Part shown: positions 45,061 through 56,675 of the stretch, in pieces
Position numbering within the stretch: the first letter of the stretch is position 1
Layout: each line of letters opens with the position of its first letter
Made by a program: the position numbers and the translations under genes
Notes under the pieces: generated by a model
What the model was told of the DNA's origin: nothing
What the model saw: the letters and a program-made list of their open reading frames with translations, nothing else
The model's database searches: none
Assembly: GCF_026151205.1 (NCBI RefSeq)
Contig: NC_087075.1
Location: forward strand, 12,076,303-12,140,302
Origin: Bolinopsis microptera
Taxonomy: Eukaryota > Ctenophora > Tentaculata > Lobata > Bolinopsidae
Length of the DNA stretch: 64,000 bases
Direction: 5' to 3'

Positions 45061-46436
45061 ACTGTGCCATTTAATAGGGTCACTTATATTTACCAATATC
45101 CTCAAACTCAAATGAACGTGTCCATATATGCATAAAATTCTTTAATTGTGCAACTATTAGATTATTCGAAATTTAAATATTTAACGTTCAGTGTTCACCA
45201 CAAAAATTAACAATATTAACAATAATATAGGTCGGAATCAATGCTGATGGTGATGACATTTTCAGTCTTCCTCAGCAGTGAACAACCGTACGGCCGTTCT
45301 TAACGTTTACTTTATTGTTCAGCAGAACATAGAATCTAACATCAGCAAAATGGAGAAAGTACTATTAGTATTCCATTTTTTGTAGTTTTTTCCGTACCAT
45401 TGTCATCCGGAGTCGACATCATTGGCACAATCTGCGCTTGCACAAAACATACTTTAAGATTACCTAAGGTGGCACCAAGGTGGCACCAAAAATAGGGTTA
45501 ATAGTTGCAAATTTTGGGCCAGGTTATTTATGAGTCATAATTATACTTATAGGGTTAAGTTTAGTTACATTTAGTTTTAAATGTATGTTTAGTGTACTGC
45601 ATGTAACCATGCTCTAATCGTGTTAACGTGTGTGGACTGGAACAAAAAATTAATTTCCAGTCGTCACCATATTTGGTCAGGTAAATTTAGCAGCCTTGAT
45701 CGTTCGTCATACATTATAATCGCACATTTCTTTAAGTGGGAGATATCTTAGTTATATGGTTACTATTTTTGGTGGGTCTGCTGGGAGGGGGGGGGGGCGG
45801 AGGCGGGTGGGTCGGTCGGGGTACTTCTAAATTTTTAAAACTCCGTTTTACAAAATTTGGAACACTTTATCTGAATTCTTACCTGTCACGTTGTCCCCTG
45901 TGCAATGTGCATGCTTAATCGTCTCCTTCTCGTCCCCCTCATCGTCCCCTCATCGTCCCCTTCTACTTCACTAGGTACTGAAAATAGTGATCGTAAAAGG
46001 AGATATCTTTCTCACAAGAGAATAAGGCCAGGGCAGAAGAGCTATTTAGACATAGCCTTTCGCACTAGGAGTAGGTCATGACTAGGCGCATCATGTCAAT
46101 CCATTGTATTCGTAAGTATGTATAACTTTTAATTATATGAAAAAACTTCAAGTCTCATCGATACAACTAAGATAGTTTAAGTACAGAGGATGTGAAGTGA
46201 GGTTGGAGACAGTCAAGAGTTTGAGAAATCACACATGTTTTATCTTTTTAAAGTACTATCGTTTTTATTGTTTTTGTTTTAGAAATTAAAGGTTCTTGAA
46301 CTGATATTCATTAGTTTTCAGTTTCTGTTGTTGTCATTATAAATTAAATCTACTTGTAGACCAAATTACAGAAATTTTGCATTATGGTAGAAATTTAAAG
46401 TTAGCTATCAACATATTATCTTGAAATATGAAAAAT
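45061..46436. other. intergenic, low-complexity patches
   Basis: No gene recognised. There is a G-rich run at 45783-45812 and a short ATCGTCCCC triplication near 45927-45962. Confidence 0.4.
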
Positions 46437-47244
46437 TCAGAAATTATACATACCACTGCATTCGTGAATGGCATTCGTTCTTCTGATCATCCCATCCCTA
46501 CAGTTACACATGTAAACGTTTCCTCCTGTTGACAAACTTCCTTGCAGACAAGATTGACAGGCGTATTTACATTTTACTGTTACCCTGATTAGGTTCTGAT
46601 CCACACTACACTCTGGGTAAAAGTTGTTCATGTTCATCTAATCTGGATAATTTTGTTTGTAATTTTAAGTTCTGTAGTTTCAACTTCTTGGTCATTTGCC
46701 TATTTGCTGATACATAAACAATAAAAGTAGCGTTAACGGATAAGTAAAATTAAATTAAATGCGGCTTTTGTAACCTGGTAATTCTGCTTGATAATTGTAT
46801 TTGAGTGCTCCAGCCGTGTAACGGATATGCTGATATTCACTATAATAATCGAACTGTATAGAAACAAGAATCTTCAATCCTAATCCACTGCCACATATTT
46901 CAGTATGGGTAAGTGTGAAGAATAATTGCCAGAAATTCTCATAAAAGATCGTGACTATACTTGTGCCTGTCAAGGAGGCGCTGAATTGCAGCATCCAATA
47001 AGGCGGATTTATTTCGCACGGTCTTCGATCTTTTTCATAGGTGAAATCTTTCATTTTTCATATTTGTTTCGTCCAGGCTGAGGCGAGCTCTGCATTTCTG
47101 ATCATCATCATCTTTAAAAGTCATCAGCATCTCGAACTTATTATTCGGGTTAAATATCATAAGCAGATTATTGTTGGATATTTCCTGGTCGTTGAATTTG
47201 AGGGCATATTTCCCGTGAATTTCACGATCTAGATCTGACGCCAT
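46437..47244 (-). CDS. possible Cys-rich multi-exon gene fragment
   Basis: Three minus-strand open frames lie end to end. At 47244-47035 is MASDLDREIHGKYALKFNDQEI. At 47054-46755 a frame includes PPYWMLQFSASLTG and THTEICGSGLGLKIL. At about 46637-46452 is a Cys-rich segment with VKCKYACQSC and VYMCNCRDG that ends at a consensus donor (G/GTATGT). The first two overlap by about 20 bp in different frames, so either a frameshift or an unseen intron separates them. The phases I can derive do not join frames two and three cleanly. Cys spacing loosely resembles EGF-like modules. Could be a decayed gene or part of a larger one. Family unknown. Confidence 0.3.
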
Positions 47245-47371
47245 GCTCCAATTAACTGCGTCTGTAATATTTTGCAGATTATTGTTTATGAAAAGCTATG
47301 GAAATCTAAAGTTGAATTGAGGAGTATAGGCATTAGGCATAGCATATTTCAATCAAATGAAGTTTTAGGTG

Positions 47372-47740
47372 TCGCTCACATATTCAGTTATCATATGTTA
47401 AAATTAAACTAGCATAATTATTTGGAAACCCCTCCCTCTCCCTCGGTGGTTCAGTGATTACGTAATATGTGAACCTGGAACCATACTGTTTAGAAACATG
47501 ACAAAGATTCAGTATTGACCAACGAAAGCCCTGAATGAACGTCCAGTGTAGAACAAATTTGATTACGTAATTTCCAGTGTATGAACAGTATGGTTCACTA
47601 AGGCCTAAGGGGTCGTTCACATATTACGTACGGCGTACCACGTACGCGTACAGTCATCAGTCGTGAGTCACTCACTGATGGGGAAGGAGGGGGTTTCTAA
47701 ATGATTACGCTAGTGTAATTTTTCGGGACCTCTTATTATA
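47372..47740. mobile_element. degenerate MITE ends related to the 26.4-kb element
   Basis: TAA at 47606-47608 is followed at 47609 by GGGGTCGTTCACATATTACG, identical to the MITE end at 26438. Another pair (GTCGCTCACATATT at about 47372 and the inverted AATATGTGAACCTGG ending near 47480) is a diverged relative. The right end of the 47609 copy is unclear; a decayed inverted end may lie near 47720-47735. Confidence 0.5.
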
Positions 47741-48440
47741 CTGCAGAGCCTGGTGAATATAATTCTTCTCATCCTCCAGAATTTGTCTCATCCCTACACA
47801 TTGCCAGTCAAATAGCTAATCACAGTGTCTGTTTATAATTCCTTAACTTCACAAGATAATTAATCAGATCATAATCACTTTATAATTTATTATATCGCGC
47901 GCGCGCCCGGCCCAATATAATCCATTGCTCGCGCGTAATTCTGTACAAATTTATTAACGCGCGTTCCTGCATAAATCAAATGTAGACCTCTTTTTCAGCA
48001 AGCCAGAGGATGCAAGCAGAGTATCTCTCTGCTGAGACAAATCACACAGCCCGATCTTTTAATCTAGCTATCATCGAGCAATGGAAAGTATCAAATCCTA
48101 CCACATTCAGTCATAAGATAACGATAACTATTTTAAGATCGAAATTAAAATCACTGTTTGAGATTTAAGTGATTAATAAGTAAATTAATTGACCAATAAT
48201 TCGATCAAAATTTTATGTCGAGTAAGTGTAATTGCATCAAAATTCTCAGTATTTACGACAAATCCTGATGTGATGAGCAGAGTGATATTGTAGTGGTTCA
48301 ATAGTTTGATGTAAAATTAAGAACCACTCAAAACTATTCTGTTTGAATCATTGCATCATACCGTGTATCTATAACAAGCATTACCCTAGAACGATTTGGA
48401 AATTGTTCACTTTACGATATTATATCATTGTTGATTTAGC
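47741..48440. other. intergenic, nothing recognised
   Basis: AT-rich except for a GCGCGC-rich island at 47896-47911. No open frame of interest. Confidence 0.4.
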
Positions 48441-48470
48441 GTTTAGCGTCGTTTAGCGTCGTTTAGCGTC
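48441..48470. repeat. 10-bp repeat, three perfect copies
   Basis: GTTTAGCGTC occurs three times consecutively, 30 bp upstream of the 52-bp array. Confidence 0.9.
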
Positions 48471-48500
48471 GTGGTGACTAATCCCATCTTTCACACTAAA

Positions 48501-49852
48501 CAAACACGGCGGACCACTCTAAAACCACTCAGTAGTCAGTATCTCATAGTAACAAACACGCCGGACCACTCTAAAACCACTCAGTAGTCAGTATCTCATA
48601 GTAACAAACACGCCGGACCACTCTAAAACCACTCAGTAGTCAGTATCTCATAGTAACAAACACGCCGGACCACTCTAAAACCACTCAGTAGTCAGTATCT
48701 CATAGTAACAAACACGCCGGACCACTCTAAAACCACTCAGTAGTCAGTATCTCATAGTAACAAACACGCCGGACCACTCTAAAACCACTCAGTAGTCAGT
48801 ATCTCATAGTAACAAACACGCCGGACCACTCTAAAACCACTCAGTAGTCAGTATCTCATAGTAACAAACACGCCGGACCACTCTAAAACCACTCAGTAGT
48901 CAGTATCTCATAGTAACAAACACGCCGGACCACTCTAAAACCACTCAGTAGTCAGTATCTCATAGTAACAAACACGCCGGACCACTCTAAAACCACTCAG
49001 TAGTCAGTATCTCATAGTAACAAACACGCCGGACCACTCTAAAACCACTCAGTAGTCAGTATCTCATAGTAACAAACACGCCGGACCACTCTAAAACCAC
49101 TCAGTAGTCAGTATCTCATAGTAACAAACACGCCGGACCACTCTAAAACCACTCAGTAGTCAGTATCTCATAGTAACAAACACGCCGGACCACTCTAAAA
49201 CCACTCAGTAGTCAGTATCTCATAGTAACAAACACGCCGGACCACTCTAAAACCACTCAGTAGTCAGTATCTCATAGTAACAAACACGCCGGACCACTCT
49301 AAAACCACTCAGTAGTCAGTATCTCATAGTAACAAACACGCCGGACCACTCTAAAACCACTCAGTAGTCAGTATCTCATAGTAACAAACACGCCGGACCA
49401 CTCTAAAACCACTCAGTAGTCAGTATCTCATAGTAACAAACACGCCGGACCACTCTAAAACCACTCAGTAGTCAGTATCTCTTTGTAACAAACACGCCGG
49501 ACCACTCTAAAATCACTCAGTAGTCAGTATCTCATTGTAACAAACACGCCGGACCACTCTAAAACCACTCAGTAGTCAGTATCTCTTTGTAACAAACACG
49601 CCGGACCACTCTAAAATCACTCAGTAGTCAGTATCTCATTGTAACAAACACGCCGGACCACTCTAAAACCACTCAGTAGTCAGTATCTCATAGTAACAAA
49701 CACGCCGGACCACTCTAAAACCACTCAGTAGTCAGTATCTCTTTGTAACAAACACGCCGGACCACTCTAAAATCACTCAGTAGTCAGTATCTCATTGTAA
49801 CAAACACGCCGGACCACTCTAAGACCACTCAGTAGTCAGTATCTCATAGTAA
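48501..49852. repeat. 52-bp minisatellite, exactly 26 copies
   Basis: 1352 bp equals 26 x 52 with no indel anywhere. Unit starts CAAACACGCCGGACCACTCT and ends CTCATAGTAA. Copy 1 has one variant base (CGGCGG). Copies 2-18 are practically identical. Copies 19-26 carry variants (CTCTTTGTAA, AAAATCAC, CTCATTGTAA, AAGACCAC). It lies 1 kb downstream of the desaturase gene's 3' end. No coding potential. Confidence 0.97.
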
Positions 49853-50830
49853 CTGGGATTAAGGTAGACAGACAAGTGCTCTGATTATAAACTTTTGAAG
49901 AAAGATAAAACGGATATCTAGCTACGAAAAATTAGCATTATATTGATACCAGGATCGTTTTTGTTAGTTTTTCTTCTCTTTTGCAAGATTATATCTTTTA
50001 TGGCAGTTCTGGATTGACTGCTTGTGATATCTAGCTTAGGACATTCTCAAACTGCCATCTTCTACACTGACTTTTCTACACATTTCTTTCCTGAGACGGG
50101 AAGCTACGGGCAAATTCGGACACGGACTATCCATACCCTATGGGGGCAACCGGGTTACCGATTGAAGCGCTCCAGGAATTACTTGACATCTAGTATATAC
50201 GGTGACCACAACTTCATGCTTCTTTAAAGTTGAAGTATTGTTTGAGACGTTATTTTTAGGCAAACTCGGCATTGAGGAAAAAGTTATTTAGACCAAAGAT
50301 AACAATTATGTTACTTATACCTTCTATACTGCAAAAGCTCTGGAACAGAGAGATTTAATTAATGGGCCGCATCTCACAACAATGAGAATTTGATCAGCTG
50401 ATTAACTAATTAACTAATTAATTAATTATCTAACTAAGCAATTATTCAGCAAGATTCGATCACTGAGGATCATTATAACACTCAGCATAAAAGAGCGCAC
50501 ATAATTCAAAAATTAATAAGAATTAGTACAACAAATATAAAAACAGATATATTATTTAATAACAAAAATTAAATAAGCAACAAGCACAGATCATATACAT
50601 AATCATTGAGGGTCTTGTGGTTGTGTGAATCTGTGGTGTGTGTGACAAGTAAAACTCTGACTCCCAGTCTTACAAATCTGTCTGTCCTTTAGGTTTAATT
50701 GGGTGGTGATGAGGTACTTCCTCCACGTGACCACTAATTGGCGGCCACCATGATACCAATACAGTGGTGAGATGGAGGCCGGTTAGAGGCCGAATGGTGA
50801 CCGTACCCGACCACCTATATCCCTGTACAG
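49853..50830. other. intergenic and probable desaturase 3' UTR
   Basis: No gene recognised apart from the presumptive 3' UTR of the minus-strand desaturase. A TTAATTAA-rich patch lies at 50400-50435. Confidence 0.45.
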
Positions 50831-53800
50831 TCACTGAGCTTTCCCGTAGGTAGGTTTGAAGTACCTGCCAACTCCGGAGGCGTCACCCGTTCTCTCCTTC
50901 TTGCCTGCAATAACAGACTTGCTGACGGTGCGCAGATCGTAGGCTTGCCCCAACATGTACATGAGATCAATGAACATGGTGGTGATATTGAGACTGTATC
51001 CCATCTCACTGGACTGGTAATCGAATGGGAAGGAGTGGTGGAAGTTGTGGAACCCCTCACCGATAGCGCCGAGTGATACCAGTCTGTTCTCTGCAGGGTT
51101 GATACCACTGTCGTAGGGTCTGATACCGTAGTAGTGAGCCAGCGAGTTTACCAACCAGGTCATGTGCAGGGTGAAGACGTATCGTGCAGTTCCAGCCACG
51201 GTGAACGCAACAAATGCGTTCTCACCCCATCCGAAATAAGGGACTAGTGTGGGCATCAGAGCGCAGACACTCCAGAATAGGGGCTGATAGTACCTGGAAG
51301 AGAGAGGTGTAATTAGCTAATTTGAGTAATTAGCAAATTGGAGACAACAAATTAGGACTAGTTCTAAAAGTTCCTACAACGTCATTACAATATTACGAGA
51401 TATATTTAAGCTGGTTTAACCCATCACAACCCACTATTACTCTGTAGAAACACACTATCCTGAGCTCTAAGATAACAGTGATAAGATAAGTCTACAGGTT
51501 ATATCCTGAGCTCTAAGATAACAGTGATAAGATAAGATAAGGTTATATCCTGAGCTCTAAGATAATAGTGATAAGATAAGGTTATTTAAACTGCTTACTT
51601 GCGCTGGAACTGAACGATAGGATCGGAGAGAATGTCATCAAAGTTCAGCTTGTTTCCGTACTTCATGACATCAGGGTGTTTCTTCACTAGCAGCCAGCCA
51701 ACATGAGAGAAGAACATACCTGAAAGGGAGGAATTTTTAAACTAAACAGCACTGTTTCTACTTTCTTGGTAAATTTTAAAACTGAGTTTCGAACCCACAA
51801 CTTATTCCTTGACATTTAATTATCATCACACCGCCAAACCAAATAATTATAATAGTAAAATGACCTCTATTAGCGTTATATAATAGTAAACTGACCTCTA
51901 TTAGCGTTATAAGGATCAGCATGGGTTTCACTCCATTTGTGGTGTACTCTGTGGTCTCTGCTCCATTTGTAGAGGTCATCTTGTCCAGCAAGAGTCTGAC
52001 ACAGCATTAGAAAACCTGGTTTTTTGGAACGATTAGAAAGCCTGGTATTTTAACAGCATTTGAAAACACGATAATGTCAATGACAGAGGATAACAAGCCA
52101 TAGAGCGATGGTTTTTTTAAATCGTACGATCAAATCTGTTGTTAGTCGCAATTTAACCACTCACCTCTAAGTAATGGTCTAGCTTTGTAAGATTTGTGGG
52201 CCCAAAGTCTGTGAGCCCCAGCGGTTATCCCCAACCCTCCGAAGAGATACAGGAACCAGGAAAATATCAGGGTCGGCCACGAGGCGTAAAATAGGGACTG
52301 AAAGAGGTGGTGTTAGTACTAAATAGGTGGTATTAGTACTAAATAGGTGGTGTTAGTACTAAATAGGTGGTATTAGTACTGAATACATAATAAGACAATA
52401 CCAGCTTAGGACTGTGGTAATCACGTGGGTATCATGAGTTCGGGACATTTTTGCCAGGTGATTCATTTTATGATTCATTATTAAAGCAGTGAGGGATGAA
52501 CCACCCCACTGTATTCACCTAAAATCTCTTAACCAGAAAAATGCCGCTATTTTGAAATGAATGGCAAGTAGTGATGATCACCCAGGAATCAGGATAGATG
52601 AGAGCGTATCAAAATAAAAGTAAACGCATCAAGTTAATTGATACGGTAATCAGTTAATCAGTCTAATTAACTAATTACCATCAAGGTAATTACTAGCTTA
52701 CTAGTTACTAGTTCAGCTGATGAAATATTCTACACAATAGAAACTGAAGTTGCGTCCTTCTCAGGATTTACATAGTCTTTATACAGCCGTGATATAAAGG
52801 TACAGAATACTATGAAAACGATTAGCCAGACTACTAACATAACTCTAAAATAACTAGCATTACTTTGATTGTTTCTAAAAACTAACAACACAGCTCAAGT
52901 GTTTAGATATTTGTAGACTAAAGTAGACTAAATTTAAAATATTTAATGTTGTAGATACGTGGCGACATTTATCCTGACTCTGTAAAAATTCCACTGTAAT
53001 TTATTTAATTGATATTAATGCGTAGCGTACAAACACTGCACTAAACATGTTTAATTAATGTGCATAAGATTAGTCTATTTCCAGGCAGATTAATAAGAAA
53101 TTAATGGAGCACTGAGCTCAGCTAATTGAGAGATAATTATTATACGAAATTACCCTCAAATTCAATGATTACCAATGATTACCATATTCATGATGATAAC
53201 TTTTAGGACAGGTATTAAATTTTTTTTACCCCCATTTTTCGGGACGATAAACGTATAATTATTTAACTACAGCAGAGAGCGCTTAAAAGGGTCCTAGCAG
53301 CCCTTAACTTTTCCATCCTAGACAAATGATTATATTCACGATCAACAGTCTAATCTGCTACCGTTAAAAAGTTGATGTTATCCCTGTTATTGACATTTTG
53401 TTCTGAATACGGAATGATTGTGAATCTACGGAATGAACTGGGATCCGGTAAATATAAGAATATAAGCATCATACTGAACAGTTTCCAACTGAAATTATCA
53501 CGCTAAAATGTACCGGACGGATTAAGGAGACTAGTAAAGAATGTGTGTGAATTGTTTTAATAACTAAAATATTTCCACTCGCCACATAGTGGGAGTCTTA
53601 CAATCATGTGTTACAGTCAAGTAACAGTTTTTAGTGTCAACTAGCTAACGTTGAGTAACTTGTAGCAACTGTCAAAATTCAGCACACATAATGTATTGAT
53701 CTGTTAATATGATATCAGTAATTAGGGAAGTAATAAGTGATTAGTGCATTAGTACAGGGAAGTATTAACTAACATTATAGAAGCCGATTAGGCCGAGGAG

Positions 53801-54302
53801 ATGGAGCACACTCATATTATACACGTTGAACCAAACAATCTCCGATTTGAACTCCTGAAATATGTAAACATTGTTATCTTGGAAATATAATGTAAACATT
53901 GTTATCTTGGAAATATAATGTAAACATTGTTATCTCTAAAATATTATGTAAATATTGTTTAAATCTCTGAAATATTATGTAAATATTGTTTAAATCTCTG
54001 AAATATGCAAACATTATCCGTAAAAATACCCATGTTATTGTTTATTTATGCGCCTCTTAACATGAATGGATTAATTTTCGATCCATATTAGAATTTTTCA
54101 TGAAATTTGATGCACCAGAATTGGAAATCATCCCCAAATTATACCTCAATTATCTAATTAACTAATTATCTAATTAAATCCCAATTACCTTGCTGCTCTC
54201 TTCTGGCTGATCATCGACCTCCTTCTCATGCACATCTGGAATGTAATCTACTGAGTTGTCATCTGAGGAACTCTCCGGTACGACCGGTCCTTCCTTACAC
54301 AT
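50831..54302 (-). CDS. scd: acyl-CoA delta-9 (stearoyl-CoA) desaturase, 6 exons, 343 aa
   Basis: Exons on the minus strand, all phases consistent: 54302-54189, 53854-53774, 52297-52165, 52015-51896, 51719-51599 and 51293-50831 (stop), 1032 nt. The enzyme sits in the ER membrane and inserts the first double bond into saturated acyl-CoA, using cytochrome b5 and a di-iron centre. All three His boxes are present: HRLWAH at 94-99, HRVHH at 131-135 and HNFHH at 272-276. Family landmarks also include GITAGAHR, WSETHADP, NANRG, SHVGWLLVKKHP and the membrane helices around them. Length fits the family (about 330-360). The N-terminal exon (MCKEGPVVPESSSDD) is acidic, and its ATG is the first possible in frame after an upstream TAG. 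Four of the five introns contain private tandem repeats. Best-supported gene in the window. Confidence 0.96.
51447..51585. repeat. intronic tandem repeat in scd intron 5, 3 copies
   Basis: Three copies of a roughly 45-55-bp unit containing ATCCTGAGCTCTAAGATAAC and AGTGATAAGATAAG, ending 14 bp before the exon 5 donor. Confidence 0.85.
52303..52385. repeat. 20-bp intronic repeat in scd intron 2, 4 copies
   Basis: Four units of AGGTGGTRTTAGTACTAAAT alternating G/A at one position, immediately adjacent to the exon 3 acceptor. Confidence 0.9.
53857..54008. repeat. 25-30-bp intronic repeat in scd intron 1, about 5 copies
   Basis: Units contain ATGTAAACATTGTTATCT followed by GGAAATATA or a TCTCTGAAATATT variant. 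The array begins 2 bp from the exon 2 acceptor AG, so the acceptor-proximal intron is itself repetitive. Confidence 0.85.
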
Positions 54303-56675
54303 CCTATCTGTAGCTGGTATAGTGGTTTGTTAGAATGTTACATAATTATAGAGCAGTAAGTTTTAATATCTATTTTATAAGAATTTCAGAAGTTGTTACC
54401 GAATGTATTGATGTACGCGTGGGTTTATTTAGAGAACGTGAATAAAGACTGAATTGAAAACTAAAAATTGAAATAACCGAAATGATGCAAAATATGGCAG
54501 AAATAGTGAAAAGTTAGAACCATTTTCATGTAAATTTTTAGCCTTCTCGCTTATTTTAATTGAGTCAGTCTATGAGAAAATGAAAAAAAACGTTGCCCTC
54601 TTTGATAGGGAGAATGGCGAAACAGTTTCTACGTGTCGAAATGGAAGATCTCGATAAACGATCAAGCCGTTATTTGTTTCGCAATGTTTTAAAGAGTAAC
54701 CTACAAACAGCAATCATCTTAAAAAATCCAAAAATACCCAACACACTAGTGATGGGTCCCTCTATAAAGGCGGAGAATACAACAACTGAATAGCAAACAA
54801 ACCACATAGATATGTACCCTCGATAAGATCGATTTGTCGTCAGATCCCATCAGTCAACTCAACTCAATATTGCGGTTCTTAAGAACACAAGCTGTTAAGA
54901 TGAATAAAAGTGATCACATAATAACGTAGCAGGAGAATATTTGGTCAAATCGACATCAAACCAAATTTAGAGAGTCCTGCGACTTGCGAGAGTCCTGTGA
55001 GGATACGACGCTAAAAAATAACAATTTCACTACTCTTATATAACGAAGGGGCAACTGTAGGTTATATTTCTTGTGACTATTCTGGGGAAGGGTAGGTAGG
55101 TTAAATAAAGGGAGCAAGGAAATAACTAAATAACACTAAATTCCTGCCCGTATGAAACAGTGACACTTGAAGAAAAATGTTGACAGGAAAAGAGAACATG
55201 AGTTTAGAAACGAAACCTTGTTATCTTTAAAACTTTAAACTACCCCCTCTACTTCTAGGTTTGTTATCTAGCATCCATCACAAGGCCAAGTTACAGCACG
55301 TCATCTCAAAAGTTCACGTGGCTAGCACAAATAACTTTAAAATTTCATCAAAAATTCCATCAAGAAGATATTGAATTTGCAACTAGCGTTTTTCACATGA
55401 CATCAGATTGGAGAGAGAGAGAGAGAAGCAAGGCACATGATTGCTCGATTTACAAAACTTAACCTCGCGGTTCAATAATATATAGGCCTCGGCGAGGTCA
55501 CATGACATTCATCAAATATATACCCTTGTGACACACGAACCCTCCAGAATAAAACCTTAACTTAATATTCTTAACAAGATTTCGCGACTGTGAACTGTAA
55601 TACCGAACGCTGGTCTCAGAACGATGCTACTTTAATCTAATCTCAGGCTATAATTCTTTAAACATGATATGATAATATTTTTAGATTCGTAGCCAGACAA
55701 ATATTTCTGAAAGTACTCCTTCCATGTTTGAGAAATTAATGAGCTAAATTCTAAGAAGTTAGGTTTATTTTAGGCCCCAGGGCGGGGGGCGGGGCAGGAC
55801 TTTGGGCATGCAGTCTCATTACTATGAGGTCTCAAAAGATAAGGATAATTTGATTTGATAAGAAACGTATCTGAACTGGAAGAAATCAGATTTGCAGTCA
55901 GACCACAGCTGTTATTGATGTGTGTTATAATATTATACAACGGAGGTGTGACCCAGTGGCTGGTTTATTATTGGTTCTATTATATTCTGTTAGTATGCAA
56001 TGAAGCAGAAACAGGCATCTGCAATCTGAAAAACCCATGTAACCCATGTTTTCACTATTATATACTATCTGTGCTCAAGCAGGAGCTTATTGTTAGGGGA
56101 ACAGTGAGCGTTTTCTAAGAATTATTGTTTCAGTAACACAGTACTCTCAAAGTGCGTATATTATATATAATATATATCATGTAGTAGATTCTAATGATCA
56201 AATATAAAATATTTCCAAGAAATATAACCCAGCTGAAATCACCTCATTTTGGTAGAGATATGACCTGATATAAATCATGAAGTTGTATAATGTAATCACG
56301 GAATGTACCAGTGTCCAGTACCACTAGCTCTTATCTTACAGTGTATAACACCTACCAATTACCAAGGAAATTGTATTAAATTCAAACGTCTTGGTAATCA
56401 AATATAAGACTTATTAATACCTGACACACGTGATTAAGATATAAGACTAGATAATATTTAACACGCACGACTAAGATATAACATTATAAGACTTGATAAT
56501 ATTTAACATGTGACTAGTCACCATGATAACTCTTTATCACTAAAACTTAACATACATATTATGTGACATAAAGTACTGGATTGCAGGCAGTGGAAAAGGT
56601 CAACCCCAAAAGATAAGTAACTAACTGTTTTACCACCTCTAATATTTGCTATATATTTGCTATACATCAGCGGAG
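54303..56675. other. scd upstream region, no further gene
   Basis: Expected to hold the desaturase promoter and any 5' non-coding exon. None could be identified by eye. Short direct repeats occur at 56415-56500 (ATAAGACT...GATAATATTTAACA, twice). A GAGAGA run lies at 55411-55425. Confidence 0.4.

Noticed and set aside
48501-49852. CRISPR array
   Set aside because: Units are identical across their full 52 bp with no variable spacers, and the context is an animal genome. The same reasoning excludes 56676-60640 and 62117-63812.
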